Positions 35,514 through 47,376 of a DNA stretch of 64,000 nucleotides are shown in pieces (within the stretch, counting starts at the first letter, position 1; each line of letters begins with the position of its first letter). Both the position numbers and the translations under genes were made by a program. A model generated the notes under the pieces. The model saw only the letters and a list, made by a program, of their open reading frames with translations, did not search any database and had not been told where the DNA came from. This DNA is from Linnemannia schmuckeri (lineage: Eukaryota > Mortierellomycota > Mortierellomycetes > Mortierellales > Mortierellaceae), in assembly GCA_029449235.1 (NCBI GenBank), contig JANATG010000010.1, positions 496,001 through 560,000 on the forward strand, given 5' to 3'.

Positions 35514-38500
35514 TTATTCTTGGTTGCCTCGGCGCTTGATGCGGTCATGGTAGGCGTTGATCGATCCGTCTCGCTTGATCTCAAGTTCAACAGCAATCAG
35601 TGCGCTCTTGACCATCTCCTTCAGACTCGGAGCCTTCGAGGCCGGGATCCGTGCACTCGCAACATACTCCATCTCCGCCTGAATCTTGGCCAGAACAGAC
35701 GCTATGATCTTCTTCTTCAACGCGACCCGCTGCTTGACCTTCATTTCCAATTTCAGGTGCCACCCATTGGCATAGACGTTCATTCCCCACAGCGATGGCT
35801 GTTTCTCTGATGCTGAAAACATCTCCGTCCAGAGCTGCACCAGACCTGCGTTTCTGGGCAGCAGGTCGTCCTCTCTGAAGTTCTCCTCCGTCTTCTTCTC
35901 CTCGATCTGGTTGTAGTGTCCTGCAATGTCGTCCGCCAGCAAGTTCAGCTCCTTGGTCGTGAACAAGTCACATTTTGGTTGGGCTGATGTGTTTTTGGTT
36001 CCAGCTGCAAAGCTTTTCCTGGTCGCGTTCTTCCTCGGCAGTAGGTCGTAGTCGTCCTCGTTCAACGTGATCGTCTTCTCCACTTTGGTCCTTTCCGTCT
36101 TGACTCTCGTCAACTTGCCAGCAGTGGGCTTAAGATCGGACTCATATCCATCACCTCCTTCTAGGTCTGCATCCGAGTGATACGCATAGTTGTGGCCAGA
36201 TATCTCATCGTCCGGGAGCATATCATAAAACTGATCCTCCTCTCCATCATTGTCATCATCTCCGTCAGAGTGCCCATCGGGGTGGAAAAACTCGGCCGAT
36301 TGACTTCTTCTTGAGTGTGATGAGTAGGGGTGTGGGTGTGGGTGCATCTCCTGTCGTTTCTCCCTCTCTTCCCGTAACTGCCGGTCCGTTTTTTTCTGAG
36401 TGCTCGTACTCATACCTGCTGTGCTCTGCCCCTTCTTCCGATCTAGTCGCGATTGTCGAAGCTGTGTTGCACGGCGTCTGTAGTATAATTCCAAGTCTCG
36501 CAGTTCCACATCCGAGAGCCCAGTGTCTGCGATGTCCATCATGGATTTGCGGGCCGATAGCTCCATGTTGTCTATCCTCCCTCCAAGGGCCTCAATCGCC
36601 GTTTGGGAAGCCCTGCTATATTCAACTGACTGGTTGATCGCCGCCATGACATCGTTGCGGAGAGAGCTCATGAACATCTCCATTTCCATCGTCGCCAGAG
36701 CAGTGTGCATGCAGTACTGTGGATTGGCGTCAGGTGGGTTGTATGGCCCATGAGCGTTAGGGATATGTGTAAGATGGCCGAGAGTGCCGTTGCCGCCGCC
36801 GCTGTGGCCGTTGCTGCTGGTGTTGCCATTGGCAATTCCGATCTTTCCGTTGCTCTGTCCGCTGTTATTGTTATCAATTGGAGGAGATGGCGATAGCGAT
36901 GTCGCGGTGACATTGCCAGGCTGCTGAGGCAGACTGGAGCTGTATGAGATGGAGCCTTCCACTCGAGGTTGGAACAGACGCGGATCCAGGATATATTTTG
37001 AAGTAGGGTCTTGAACGACTGACCTTTTCATTTGTTAAATAAATAGAACGATTAAAATGTCAGCTCTTCAATGCCAGAAGAGAAAAAATGATAGCCTACA
37101 ATAAAAGCACCAGCAAATAACATACCGTTTGCGATAATCGTAAAGCAACGACTTGAGTTTTGGATGGTTCATGACGTTCGCGTCAGGGGTTGATTTGTCT
37201 CTTTCGCACTGTCGCATATAAAGGACCTGAATCGACAAGATGTTCATGTGCACTGTAGTCCACGAAGGAAGGTACTTTTCAGTCTCACCATTGAGGGCAG
37301 GGACGTGAAGCGGAGGGTTGAGTCGGTCCAACTGGAAGCCCGGGGAGATCATGGACTTTACATAAGCCAGGACCTTCTGGGGAGTGATGTAGTCCTTGTC
37401 CTTGTAGCGTCTGCCGCGGCACCATCCCTAGATTCAGACGACAAAGATAAATCTGTTAATATTATTTGCTCAGAGATAAACCGCATTGCATCGCATTTTT
37501 TGATCAATTTACAAATAGTCACGGTCTTGTTGTTTCACGCACCTGCCAATGCCCAATGAAGCTGTGAAGGTGTCTTTCAGAAGGCACCAAATGACTATCA
37601 TCGACTTCATCGTCATCGTCCTCGTCATCATCCTCGTCGTCGTCGTCGTCCTCCTCCTGCAGTTGTCGCGTCAGGCTCTTGTTTGTTGTGACTGTGCGTG
37701 GTTTCTGTGCTGAGAGTACTGTGGTGGGCGATGTTGAAGTGGGTTGCGAAATTGGTATTGATGTCGGGGCAGTTGAAACAGCGGATGGTTTTGGAGCTAC
37801 AGCAATTGGTTTTGGCACTGGTGGCGATGGTGGCGATGTTGCTCGTGCAATTGCCTGTGGTGCTGATGATGCAGGTGCGGGTGCGGGTGCTATTGGTGCA
37901 GGTGCAATATGTGTATGTGTTGCTGGTTGCGAGGCATATGATCGCGAAGCTGTGGCAAGAGCGTAGGCTTGCATAGCCGCGACAGTTGCCGACTGCGCTT
38001 GAGCTGGCGCTATTGGTGTCTGTGCCTGGGCGGTTGATGATGAGTTCGAAGCATGGATCGCTCTGGTTTGGCGCTTTGTTGGCGGCTGCGTGCGCGGATG
38101 GTGATCCTGAAAGTGGGCCTTTCGTTTCGTTTGCAGAGTGTCGGACGACGACGCAGCTATTATAGGTCATCTCGATTATCAAAAAAGTTTAATTAGTATT
38201 GTCACTCTCGGCGAGCAAACGATGGAAGGGAGAGACAGTTTATCAACAGTAACTGGAGAGAGAAAAAGAAAAAAAAGAGAAAAATAACCAAAAGTTGAAA
38301 TAATAATGACAGGGGACAGGAGAAAAAAGTGACTCGGTGAGAGAAAGGAGGAAAAGGTGAAAAAAAAAAGAAAGCTGTAACATACCATGCTCAGGAGTAT
38401 GGTTGCTATTCAATTCACGAGAGTCCTCGGTAGACTGGTGCTCGCCAAGGGGACCCAGTGTGCCTTCGTCTCTATTGGAGGCAAGAGCCGCCATAGCGAG

Positions 38501-38530
38501 GAGACGTAAGGAGGAGGCTCGGTATTCCAT
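35514..38530 (-). CDS. Protein with integrase-like N-terminal fold and GCR1_C-like domain
   Basis: Four exons, 38530-38386, 38156-37543, 37427-37126 and 37023-35514, give 856 residues with consistent phases. A disordered A/P/T-rich and then acidic stretch (about 50-240) precedes a helical segment (about 245-355): HSFIGHWQGWCRGRRYKDKD, YITPQKVLAYVKSMI, SWTTVHMNILSIQVLYMRQC, LKSLLYDYRKR. This pattern (W-x2-WC, ITPxKV, helix with Q/C) resembles the N-terminal SAM-like part of tyrosine-recombinase/Ndc10-type proteins. Near the C-terminus, NAGLVQLWTEMF and PSLWGMNVYANGWHL followed by basic residues (about 740-805) look like the GCR1_C DNA-binding domain of Gcr1, Msn1, Hot1 and Cryptons. No Arg...HxxR...Tyr recombinase core was seen, so a host transcription or chromatin factor is likelier than an active element. 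Domain calls are by eye. Confidence 0.62.
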
Positions 38531-38978
38531 CAGCGTATTTTTTTGTTGTGTTTTTGTTACTGAATGTATATAACCGACGAGTGATCGAAAGCAAGGAGGG
38601 AATGGAGGTTGTTGGATGGCAACAGCCGATGAGAGGTCGAGGGGCTGATTCCAAAAGGGCGGTTGCGTGTGTTATTGGTGTTGTTTTATTGTATTATCGG
38701 CGGTAGTAGGAGAGAAGGAAGAAAGGGGAAGAAGAAAAGAGAAAAGGAGAGAAAGAGAGAGAAAGAGAGAGAAAGAGAGAGAAAGAGAGGGAGAGAGAGG
38801 GATAGAGAAAAAAACAAGGGGAAAACGCCTCTTTTCTGCTTCGCAGAAATCGCATGTGCGTCCGTTAACAACCCTTAACTAAAGATTTTCTTTTTTCTTT
38901 CTCTCTCTCTTCTTGGTCAAAAAATTATGCAGGTCAAGGGATGACAAAGGTAGGTGGCAAAATAGAACGAGCTATCAT
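38531..38978. other. Intergenic region with GA-rich tract
   Basis: A GA-rich stretch on + (38700-38812) lies upstream of the ATG at 38530, that is CT-rich in the leader strand of the gene. A T/CT-rich segment follows at about 38886-38912. No coding sequence recognised. Confidence 0.55.
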
Positions 38979-39266
38979 TTATTTGCGCGACTTGCGGTTG
39001 CCACCAAAACGATGTAAAAACTTTTGGAACTGGCGATCTTGGCTAATATCGTATTCGGCATCGGCAATCGACTGGGACTCGGACTCGGACTGTTCTTGTG
39101 CGTCAGCAATGAGAATAGAAGAAGTGGTATTGTCAGAGGGTTCAGGGGTGCGAGACGACTCACGACGGATAGACCTGGTGGCGTTAGAGTGAGTATCCCA
39201 CTCGGCTGAGGTGGCGAAGATGTCTTGCTCGGCAATGGTAAGGGTAGCGGTGACGGTGGAAGTCAT
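38979..39266 (-). CDS. Small hypothetical protein, 95 aa
   Basis: ATG at 39266, stop TAA at 38979. The N-terminus is MTSTVTATLTIAEQDIFAT, the middle is Ser/Glu/Gln-rich and acidic, and the C-terminus is basic: RQFQKFLHRFGGNRKSRK. No membrane segment or recognised domain. The segregated acidic middle and basic tail, and codon use with few rare-looking codons, suggest a genuine small gene. No alternative frame here looks better. Function unknown. Confidence 0.5.
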   Translation of the reverse strand: MTSTVTATLTIAEQDIFATSAEWDTHSNATRSIRRESSRTPEPSDNTTSSILIADAQEQSESESQSIADAEYDISQDRQFQKFLHRFGGNRKSRK

Positions 39267-39671
39267 GCTTGATAGTAGTTTGTAGTGTTGAGGGGTAGGC
39301 TTGTCTTGCTGAGGGAGGGGTAATATGCTTGTCCTGGGAAGAGGTGCTTGAGATGGTTCGATTGTACTGCTGGGTGATGATGATTGAAAAAGAGGATTCT
39401 TTGATCCGTTTTATAAAAAAGACGAAGAATGCTACCCACTGCCCAATGGGTCCAATGGACCCGTTGTTGACAAAGAACCCGTCGCTGTGACCAGGAAGGC
39501 GTCAGTTGGAGAAAATGGAGCTTGAAAAAAACCAACGATAAAATCAATACCGCAGCTGCAGCCTCCAAACTCTAAAGTCCGAAATTCCTCTCTTCAGAAA
39601 CAAACGCACACACACTGATCACACAGACCAGGCATGATGTCACTGCCTTACATGTCACACGAACCTCGCTT
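39267..39671. other. Short intergenic stretch
   Basis: No supported gene. One minus-strand open frame (about 39263-39568) has no family resemblance and overlaps the small gene's start; it is treated as chance. Confidence 0.45.
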
Positions 39672-41213
39672 TTAGTCTTCATTGGCTTTGAAGATTGCAA
39701 TACCACCAACCGCAAGCTCCGAAGTCTTGGATTCGGTCTTCTTGACTTGAAGCCGCTGGAGAGACTCTTGCAGCGACTTCATTCGGATTTGAAGGGCTTC
39801 AATGGCTATGACTGCCGTTGCAGGAAACTCGACCATTGCGTTCGTCTGGGAGCGGGCTCGCTGACCCAAGTATACCATCGCCGCCTTAATGCCCTCAACA
39901 GCCCGACGTCGAGTAGCCGCCCTCTCGGTTGTGTGACATATAATTGAGGTGATGACGGCGCCAGCGAAGTTTGACAATATGCATCGCATGCTTGGTCCTG
40001 GAATGAGCCTTGAATTGAGTTCCGCGTTCGCGTTGATTCTTGCAGTGATCGCAATGGCTCCAACATTCGGTACGAAAATGATTCGGGGACATCTTCTGCC
40101 ACGGCTGCGACATTGAGGCGGGTAATGTTTTTGGTGATGACTTTTGTAGTGGTTGCAACAACGGCCCCTGATCCTGAAATGAACCTAGTAATGGCTGGGG
40201 CGAAGACTCAGTCAATGGGTCCTATGATGTTTCAGGTCCTGGATGTTGCGGCAATGGTTTTGGCAGTTGTTCTGGAAGTGATTCTTGAGATCCGTTGTTC
40301 AAAGCTGTTGCCTTATCATCATTAGTGACTTTTGACAGAAGGGGTGCTGAAGTTGTCACCACTATTGTATCGCTGAGTAGTTGCTGTTGCTGTTGCCGTT
40401 GATGATCGTTTTGAGCAGGCGCAGACTCCACTACTGAGGGGCGAGCTTGTATCCACGAAGGAGCTGTCTCTTTTGACGCTGACGAGTAGATGTATCAAAT
40501 GTCTCTTTTGACGACAAAGCAGAAGCCTGTGCAAGCTTGAAGGCGATCCGAACATAACCGACGAAATCCAAAAAGGCCAGCAAGGAGAAAACAGGGTTAT
40601 CTGTAAAAGTACAATGCTGCCAATCGACACCACCAGAACACCCCTCAAATGCCATCAAGACCACCATTTCCTACAAGATGACTCGACGTACAAGCACAGT
40701 CGCTATCCGGATCGCAGGTATTACTTTGTCTGGGTAAACAGGTCGAGACTACCAGGGCCTCCCTTCTTCCTCTGGTTGATTTGTCATGATGTTGGTGTGT
40801 CATTGAGTCCAGTCAGAGCTTGTAAACATGTCGTTGAGAAACGGGAAGATCTAACGCTTCAGGCTGGGTGGAGAGATCAGAGACGTCCGGTAGACTCGAT
40901 GATGATGATACTGCCCTTCTTCTTCTTGGCCGTCCTCGATAATAGAGCCAGTCAGCTTATAAGGACCGAACGTCGTCTTAGTTTCTGATGAGGTTACTGT
41001 TGCAGTCGTCGTTGTCGCGGTCGAACTAAAGTTCAGGTAGGTTGGTTCCGGTTTTCGAGAGCAAATCCTAGTCTTGTTGTTGTGCGTTCCAGGATTGACC
41101 ACAATATCGCCAAACACCCATTGCTGAGCCGCCAGTACTTTTAACGACTTTCCATATTGCCCAAGATGGAAGGTAGTAGGCCTGCCACGAAACAGCATGT
41201 TCAACATCGTCAT
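39672..41213 (-). pseudogene. Disrupted minus-strand coding region
   Basis: A chain of protein-like minus-strand segments in different frames: 41213-40851 (RGRPTTFHLGQYGKSLKVLA, ending in stop), about 40667-40431 (NPVFSLLAFLDFVGYVRIAF), 40431-40222 (Q-rich, PKPLPQHPGPETS then TAG), an in-frame continuation after that TAG (DPLTESSPQPLLGSFQDQ) that includes a C2H2-like CDHC-x12-H-x4-H pattern, and finally about 40080-39672 in another frame (VGAIAITARINANAEL ... ELAVGGIAIFKANED, stop). Composition carries across the TAG, which suggests a nonsense change in a once-open frame. I could not build one phase-consistent gene with introns. It could instead be several unrelated chance frames. No family recognised. 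Confidence 0.35.
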
Positions 41214-41774
41214 ACGATTCCTATCGCGTAACAAAGAAATATATTTAATACAAATGGTCAAAATTAGGATCATGATACTTTGCGTTTATTTTATTTTTTT
41301 TTTTAAGTCTAAATCACACTCGGGGCGCCAGAGCCTTCTCCAGCATATGAGCGTTAGAGCGTGTTCCTGCCGCGCACGGTGATCCCAACTAGAGAAGAGG
41401 AAAAAGGGATTTTTTTTTTAATTTTATTTCATAGAGAACGGAAGAGAGGTAGATTCTATGCGCGCTTTGCATTTGCCGTGACGATCTCGTATCAGTTTTC
41501 TGGCGATTGATGAGACTTGCTTTACTTCAAAGTTGAAAGGCACCATCAGAAAAAAAGATCAAACATATCCAAAAGATATGCAAGTCTGACAACAACCGTA
41601 ATTTTGAACGTGTCTCAGTCGCCCATCCAGGCACCGAGACAACGTTGTCACATGGTCACCACAAGCAGGACAAGAAAAGTATGTTATTTTCAAAAGAAAA
41701 GTCCTCCAACCCATTTTGCAATCAAAGCTAATATCTTTTTTTTTTATTTTTTTTCTTCTTCATTGTTCGATGGC

Positions 41775-43688
41775 TCACTGGGGAAGAACGATAAAACGCT
41801 TGTAGACTTGTTCGGGCGGCAAATCAAATCCACTGGGGGCGCAAATGCAAAAACAGCAAAGAGCCAGGAAGCATTCAAAGCCTCCTACTCCTCCTTTATT
41901 ACCACTACCACTTCCACTTCCATTTCCATTTGCACTATCATTCTTGGCCACTGGCCTGTCCAACTCGTCAAAGGAATTCTGCGCCTTGACAGGCCATCCC
42001 AGGTACCGTAGCTCCTCTCTCAAGGCCGGATTGACTGCAATCCAGTCAAAGTGCGCTCCAAGGCCAGTTTTATCATAAATATCATCATCAACAGCAACAT
42101 TTTTACGGACATGGCTCAGCAACCGCAAACTTTCCCAGGTCCTCTCCAGCAACTCTCGTCTCTCGGCCTTCTTGTCCTTCGTTCGTCCAGATTTGTGCAT
42201 CTACTCAAAGTTCTGTGGTGACAATGCTGCGCGCTGCGTGAACCTCCCGATCTCGATCCGCTCAAGATGCTTGAGGCGGCCAAGCAGACAGAACCCTCCT
42301 TGCAGGCGAAGGTCAAATGGGGGTTGGATCACTTGTTGACCTTGAGCTGTGTTTGGACGATATGGGCCATTGCCCAGGGCGATGTCGCGCAGATCAGGAC
42401 AGACGCGGGCAATGTACCCAAATGCAACTCTAGCGAACTCTGGAAAAGGCTCCGGTATCACCCCGTTCCGTCTGTCGGGGGAAAAGATCCGAATGTGAAG
42501 AGCCTTGAGGTTTCGACGCTGCCAGATCCTCGGAGGAAAGGAACCCTTTTTAGGATATACTTACCCTTGACGCTTCACTCCTGAACGCGCAAGCAGCTTC
42601 ACAAGCCGCTCGTGAAGATCCATGTGAGCGATTGGATAGCAAGTCTCTGGTGCCTTGACGTGAAGTAGATGTGGCAAGAGCAAAGGAAGTTGTGAAGTGC
42701 AGAGTTTGGGTTGTCGTATTCAATATAGCCGTGCTTAGGTACAAGTTCCAATGTGGTGAGATTGTTAGGCACCTGGTCGTTTATCCGAAGACCGTAAGTA
42801 GTAAAGCCGTTTGATCAAAGGATTTGTTCTCGGGAGTTGCGATAGAGCTCCGGCATCAGGTCTCTGTCGCGGGTTCGATCGGCGGCGGAAATATGAAAGG
42901 AGTGAAGTGGTAATGACAGGCTTGAGAAGTTTTGCGAGACTGGCGGTTTTGAAGGTGATGTATTTTCCCTCCATAACAGCGTCAAAGGCTATGAGCTTGT
43001 TGAGAGAAAGCGCATGTTCCAGGAAAGTCTCGGAAACAACCTGCTTAAAGGTCACTTTTTCCAAAACCAAAGACTTGAGTGACACAGACGAAAAGCCGAA
43101 TCCCTTTTTGGCAGTCGACGATGGTACAACAGGAACCCAGGGTCCTGGAAGCCGCTTCCTCCCGTCAACTCTCGAGATGTGCAAGTGTTCCAATCGCTTG
43201 CAATCCCGCAGAACGCGCTCGATTTGAATGTGACCGCTTGGAAATCCACCGGTCGTCCTCAGCTTCAACCTAGTCAAAGATGGCATCAGCGGCAAGACCA
43301 ACATCACCCAGTCACTCCTGATGTCTCCGTAGACCTCAAACTCTCCAAGCCGAGGCCATGGTCCATCCTGAAGGTGATGCTCTGGAATTGTTATCCAATC
43401 GACAGCACTTGCGGGCAAAGGATCCCGGAGCTTGTGATACTCCTGCCGTATAGTTGGACTGTATCCTCTGTCAGTAAGCGTTGGGTTCCCGGCAGCATCT
43501 TCCAGCGCGGTTAAGAGCATGACCCACTCGGGCTTGCGTGAAGCGAGTATTCTATGTAAATCTGTATATTGTATTTTGTTTTTAGTGTCGCTTCCGCTGG
43601 TGTGCTCGTGGCTGGAATGCGGTCTTCCATAAAATAGGAAGCTGAGAAACACGAAATTATATATGCGAAAAGGTTGGTTATTTATCAA
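41775..43688 (-). pseudogene. F-box/LRR-type protein pseudogene
   Basis: Minus-strand segments follow the leucine-rich layout of Mortierella F-box-type proteins but are broken. Up to about 42765: WVMLLTALEDAAGNPTLTDR, WPRLGEFEVYGDIRSDWVML, LPLMPSLTRLKLRTTGG, CKRLEHLHISRVDG. The frame then changes to VPNNLTTLELVPKHGYIEYD, and changes again by one base near 42690 to LPHLLHVKAPETCYPIAHMD. After 42550: WQRRNLKALHIRIFSPDRRN, FARVAFGYIARVCPDLRDIA, LLGRLKHLERIEIGRFTQRA, ending QNFE, then TAG at 42201-42203 directly in frame with MHKSGRTKDKKAERRELLER and VNPALREELRYLGWPV. TAG sits where TGG (Trp) would be expected. At least two frame changes plus this stop make an intact product unlikely. No F-box was found upstream. 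Confidence 0.68.
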
Positions 43689-43765
43689 TGTGAAGAAGTA
43701 CTACTCTATTTCGCGTTTTGGAATTTAATCAACAAAACTGCCACAAGCAAACTTTGCCTAGGCTA

Positions 43766-46700
43766 TCAGATCCTGAGACCCCTAGGTGCGTTGGGCCCCA
43801 GCATCTCGCTGTAAGGCTTGACAGGACCACTGGATCGCGTCCGCGTCGCTGCCTCCATAAACCCGGCACTCCGAAGACTCCTCAACCGTCTCTTCGCAAC
43901 CGCTGCAGGTGCGCCCGACGCGCTCCTCTTTCTCGGGTTTTCCTTTGCCCGGTTATCCGTTTCGCTGAAACTTGCAGTGATTACTGTTGTCTTGTCGCTC
44001 TTGTTGAAGCTGGTATTGGTGTTGATATGAATGTTGGCGGTATTGTTGGCCTGAGATCCCCTAGTGATTCTGGGTAGAAGCGGCATACGTGGTTTGGGTG
44101 TTGCTACCATCGTTGTCTCTTCCTGCTTATACTTCACCGTCATCTCCTTCTTCATCGTCTTTCTGCCGCTCATGGTCGCCGTCAAGGTCGAGGTCGTGGT
44201 GGGGTTAATGCTGTGCTGACGACTACGAAGCACTTTGGTGTTGGGTATCAGTCGCTGCTCAGGCACTCGTCTCTCCTCTTCCTCTTCGTCTTCTTCGTCA
44301 CTACTGTTTTCGTCTCGGTCGCCATCCTCCTCCACACTCTCCTGATCACTCTCCTGCTCACTCTCCTGCTTACTTTTCACTGGTGCCACCGTTTTCATCT
44401 CGGCCTGAATTCGTCGCCGTCCTCGGATCATTCTCGGAGGGGGATCCCGAACTGCTCCAGCTCGCCTTGTGTACGCTCTTTTGACTCTGCACTTGAGGCG
44501 CACGTTGCCATCATGTTTGAAGGGATCTGAAAAAGCAGAGGCAACTGGAACCTCACTCTCTCCGCCAGTATTGTGCCTCCTGCTCCTTCGGACCGAGCGT
44601 GTTTCGTTGGTGACGGTCGATTGGGAATCCGTCTCATACTTTGCTTCCGCCTCTGCATCGGACGCCCTTGCAGACTCTGCTCCAACCTCGCCATCGTCAT
44701 CAGCATCCTCTTCCTCCGGCTCTGGAGTATCAGAATCTTCGGTCGAGTCCGAATGATCCACTGCAACGTCTTTATTGGCTGGTACTGCCTCGCTCGGGCC
44801 AGCTCCGTAGTGTATGGATCCCGCGTCGGATGTTGAATCGTCCTGTAGTCTAGAAGTGGCACGCGTCATCCTTCTGGTCCTAATCCGGCTGGGCGGACTC
44901 TGTGGAGTTGATGTCGTCGCCTGCTGTTTGTTGAACGATGGTTGGGGCGGCACGAGATCCTCTGCTAACTGTTCCTGAGGCCGGGTCGGCCCTGTCGGCA
45001 CTAGCGAAGACTTCAAAATCGACTTCGACGATGCTGCCACAGGTTCGTGGGATTCCTGAAGTTGTGCAAGCTGCTCCTCCAACTCATCGATTCGTTGAAG
45101 ATACTGAGCCATCCGGGACTTTTGATCCGAATTCAGCTGTCGCACCTGCTGCTTGTGCCCCTGGATAATTCCCTGATGTTTAGCGAGTTGTTGTTCCATC
45201 TGCTGCTGCCGCTCCCATTGCCGCCGCTGCTTTTCCGCCTGCCTGTCAAATTCCTGCTTGAGATGCCGATATTTCATCTCAAGTTGCTGGTGGTCCGCAA
45301 CGAGTTGCTGTAATTTCTTTTGGTCTGGCATTTGTGGCGACTTTTGCTGGTGTGTATTGGTGGTATTGAATGGGGGTGATGTTGGGGCTAGGGCTACAAC
45401 TGCTTGTTGCTGTCTTTGCTGCCTCTGCAGTCGCTCCAGTTGTAGCTCCAGACGCTCAAAGTCACTTTGCTTCACACCGACGCCCTCCTGAAGTTGCTGT
45501 TTCTGGAGTTTCTGCAGCCGTTCGAATTGGAGCTCCAGACGTTCAAAGTCGCCCTGCTGCACCCAAACACCTTCCTGTCGTAGATCCTCCCAATCCGATA
45601 GTTGCTGCTGTTGCCAAAGCAACTGCTCCTGTATGTCTTCCAGCTGTTCCTGACGACCCCACTCGGTCTGCTTGTTCTGTTGCACCCAATCCTGAAACTG
45701 GCTGCTCAGCTTTATCTGCTCTTGACGCTGTGGTTCCTGCTTCAGTTCGAGAGTCGTCAGGCGTTTATGCTGTTGATCGTATTGGAGTTGAACAGATTCG
45801 AGTTGTTGTTGAAGACCTTCGATTTGTTGTTGTAGTTGTCGCTGTCCTTTCTCCTGTTGCTCTAGCAGAGTCTCCAACCAGCTGAGTATTGACCCTTCAG
45901 CTGGCATCTTCCCGGTTGGCAAAGTGATGGCCATAGCTGTGGATGGTTCGACGAGCGAGAGGCAGTGCGTACTTGTAGTCGATTCATGATCGGGATCGCC
46001 AGGCGGAGAAGGGCTAGATACAGCCTCAGCCTTATCTTTCGACGTGTCAGCAGATAGAAGCATTCGATGCCGTAACTTGCGGTTATTGACCATGATCATA
46101 TCTCGTGGCATGGGCACCTCCTCTGGGGAGACGAACCACTCATTGGGGTCGTACAAGCTGTCGTGGCTGTGCGCTTCGTCAAAGGTTGGCTGCTCAGGAA
46201 GTGGTATCGTTGCCTGGTCCTGAACCTCGTCCACATTGCGCCCCAGACCTTGATCCAAGTCCAAATGTAGACCCAGTTCTAACTCCAACTTCGCCGGCGG
46301 GTGCAGATCCAGCCCTATATCCATCTCCTGCGACTGCAGCTGAGGCACCGTATGAATGTCCTTCCGCGCAAGGTCCTTGTCTCTCATGCGATCCAGCAGC
46401 CGTAGGACCTTACTCATGCTTGTGATGGGCGGTAAGCTCATGACAACATCCTCCGCGCCGGTACTTGACAAGTCATCCACTATCAACTGCTCCCAACGGT
46501 CCTGTAATGCCGTCAGCGCCCGAGTTGCATCTCCATAGCTCTCCGAGTTCATGCGCCATCCCACTTGAGCGTGTTGTGTTGTCGAAAGTCGGTTAAGGAC
46601 TCGCTCCCATAGACCGCAAAGTTCCTCAAAGGAGACTATGGTCACAGGAACCAGTGCTCCGTCTGATGGCCAAGACTCTTCATCAAATCCTGGCCCGGTT

Positions 46701-47376
46701 GGTCTGGTGATAAAGCGTGGAGGTAATGGTGACGGTGAAAGTGACGGTGATAATGATGTTGCTGTGGTTGATGGTGATGCTGCAGCTGAGGGTGTGTCGG
46801 AAAAGTCCATATCAAAGACGAGGTTGTCGCACTGTGAGAGGTATCCTGTTAATGAGAGCAGGATGCGCCAGCCGTTGGTCGTACATGATCTATCCGCGCA
46901 CGACATTAACTGTGTAAGGTTCCTCACTCTAGTATTACAGTCCAGAAAGTAGGTGAAATATGTGGATAATAGAAATGTGAGGGGACAGCTCAATACAAGA
47001 GGGGTAATTAGCTCATAATTAATTCGCATATTCATTGTCTTAAAGATGAATATCCTTACGAACTCATGAGGATTTCGGTACAATCGACGAGGCGGGGTTC
47101 CAGAGCGCCAAGGGCATGATGTTTTCTGATATCAAGGAGTTCCGGCGAGGATGTACTCAAAATACGGGCCCAGACATCCTCGTCTCCTGAGACTGTCGAC
47201 TCAGAAATGGCCTTGTGTTGATATGCCTCCCATATGTCGTCAAACGCGTCAAAGAACCGGACCAATTGGTCCAGTGTCACAGCTGAGTCTATTCGTAGTT
47301 CTTCCAATGATGAAAAGAGACCGTGAGGCAAGTAGTCTTGATGAAGTCCGTCCTGTTGCTGTTGTGTCGACTCCAT
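43766..47376 (-). CDS. Large coiled-coil protein of unknown function
   Basis: Two exons, 47376-47060 and 46928-43766, 1159 residues; the junction gives LMSSVRNLTQLMSC. The N-terminal 150 residues (FSSLEELRIDSAVTLDQLVR, WRILLSLTGYLSQCDNLVFD) look globular and slightly LRR-like. Residues about 450-730 form a long Gln-rich coiled coil (LLEQQEKGQRQLQQQIEGLQ, LVADHQQLEMKYRHLKQEFD) with an internal duplication: GDFERLELQFERLQK and SDFERLELQLERLQR about 30 residues apart. Beyond 730 the protein is disordered, with basic patches (RIRTRRMTRATSR, RRSRRHNTGG, NPRKRSASGAP) and acidic runs (EEEDADDDGE, DEEDEEEEER), suggesting a nuclear location. The C-terminus reads GPVKPYSEMLGPNAPRGLRI. No enzyme motif was seen and no family is recognised. 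Confidence 0.75.

Noticed and set aside
42860..42890. GGTTCGATC, resembling a tRNA B box
   Set aside because: No A box, acceptor stem or plausible cloverleaf surrounds it; it lies in the F-box-type pseudogene.
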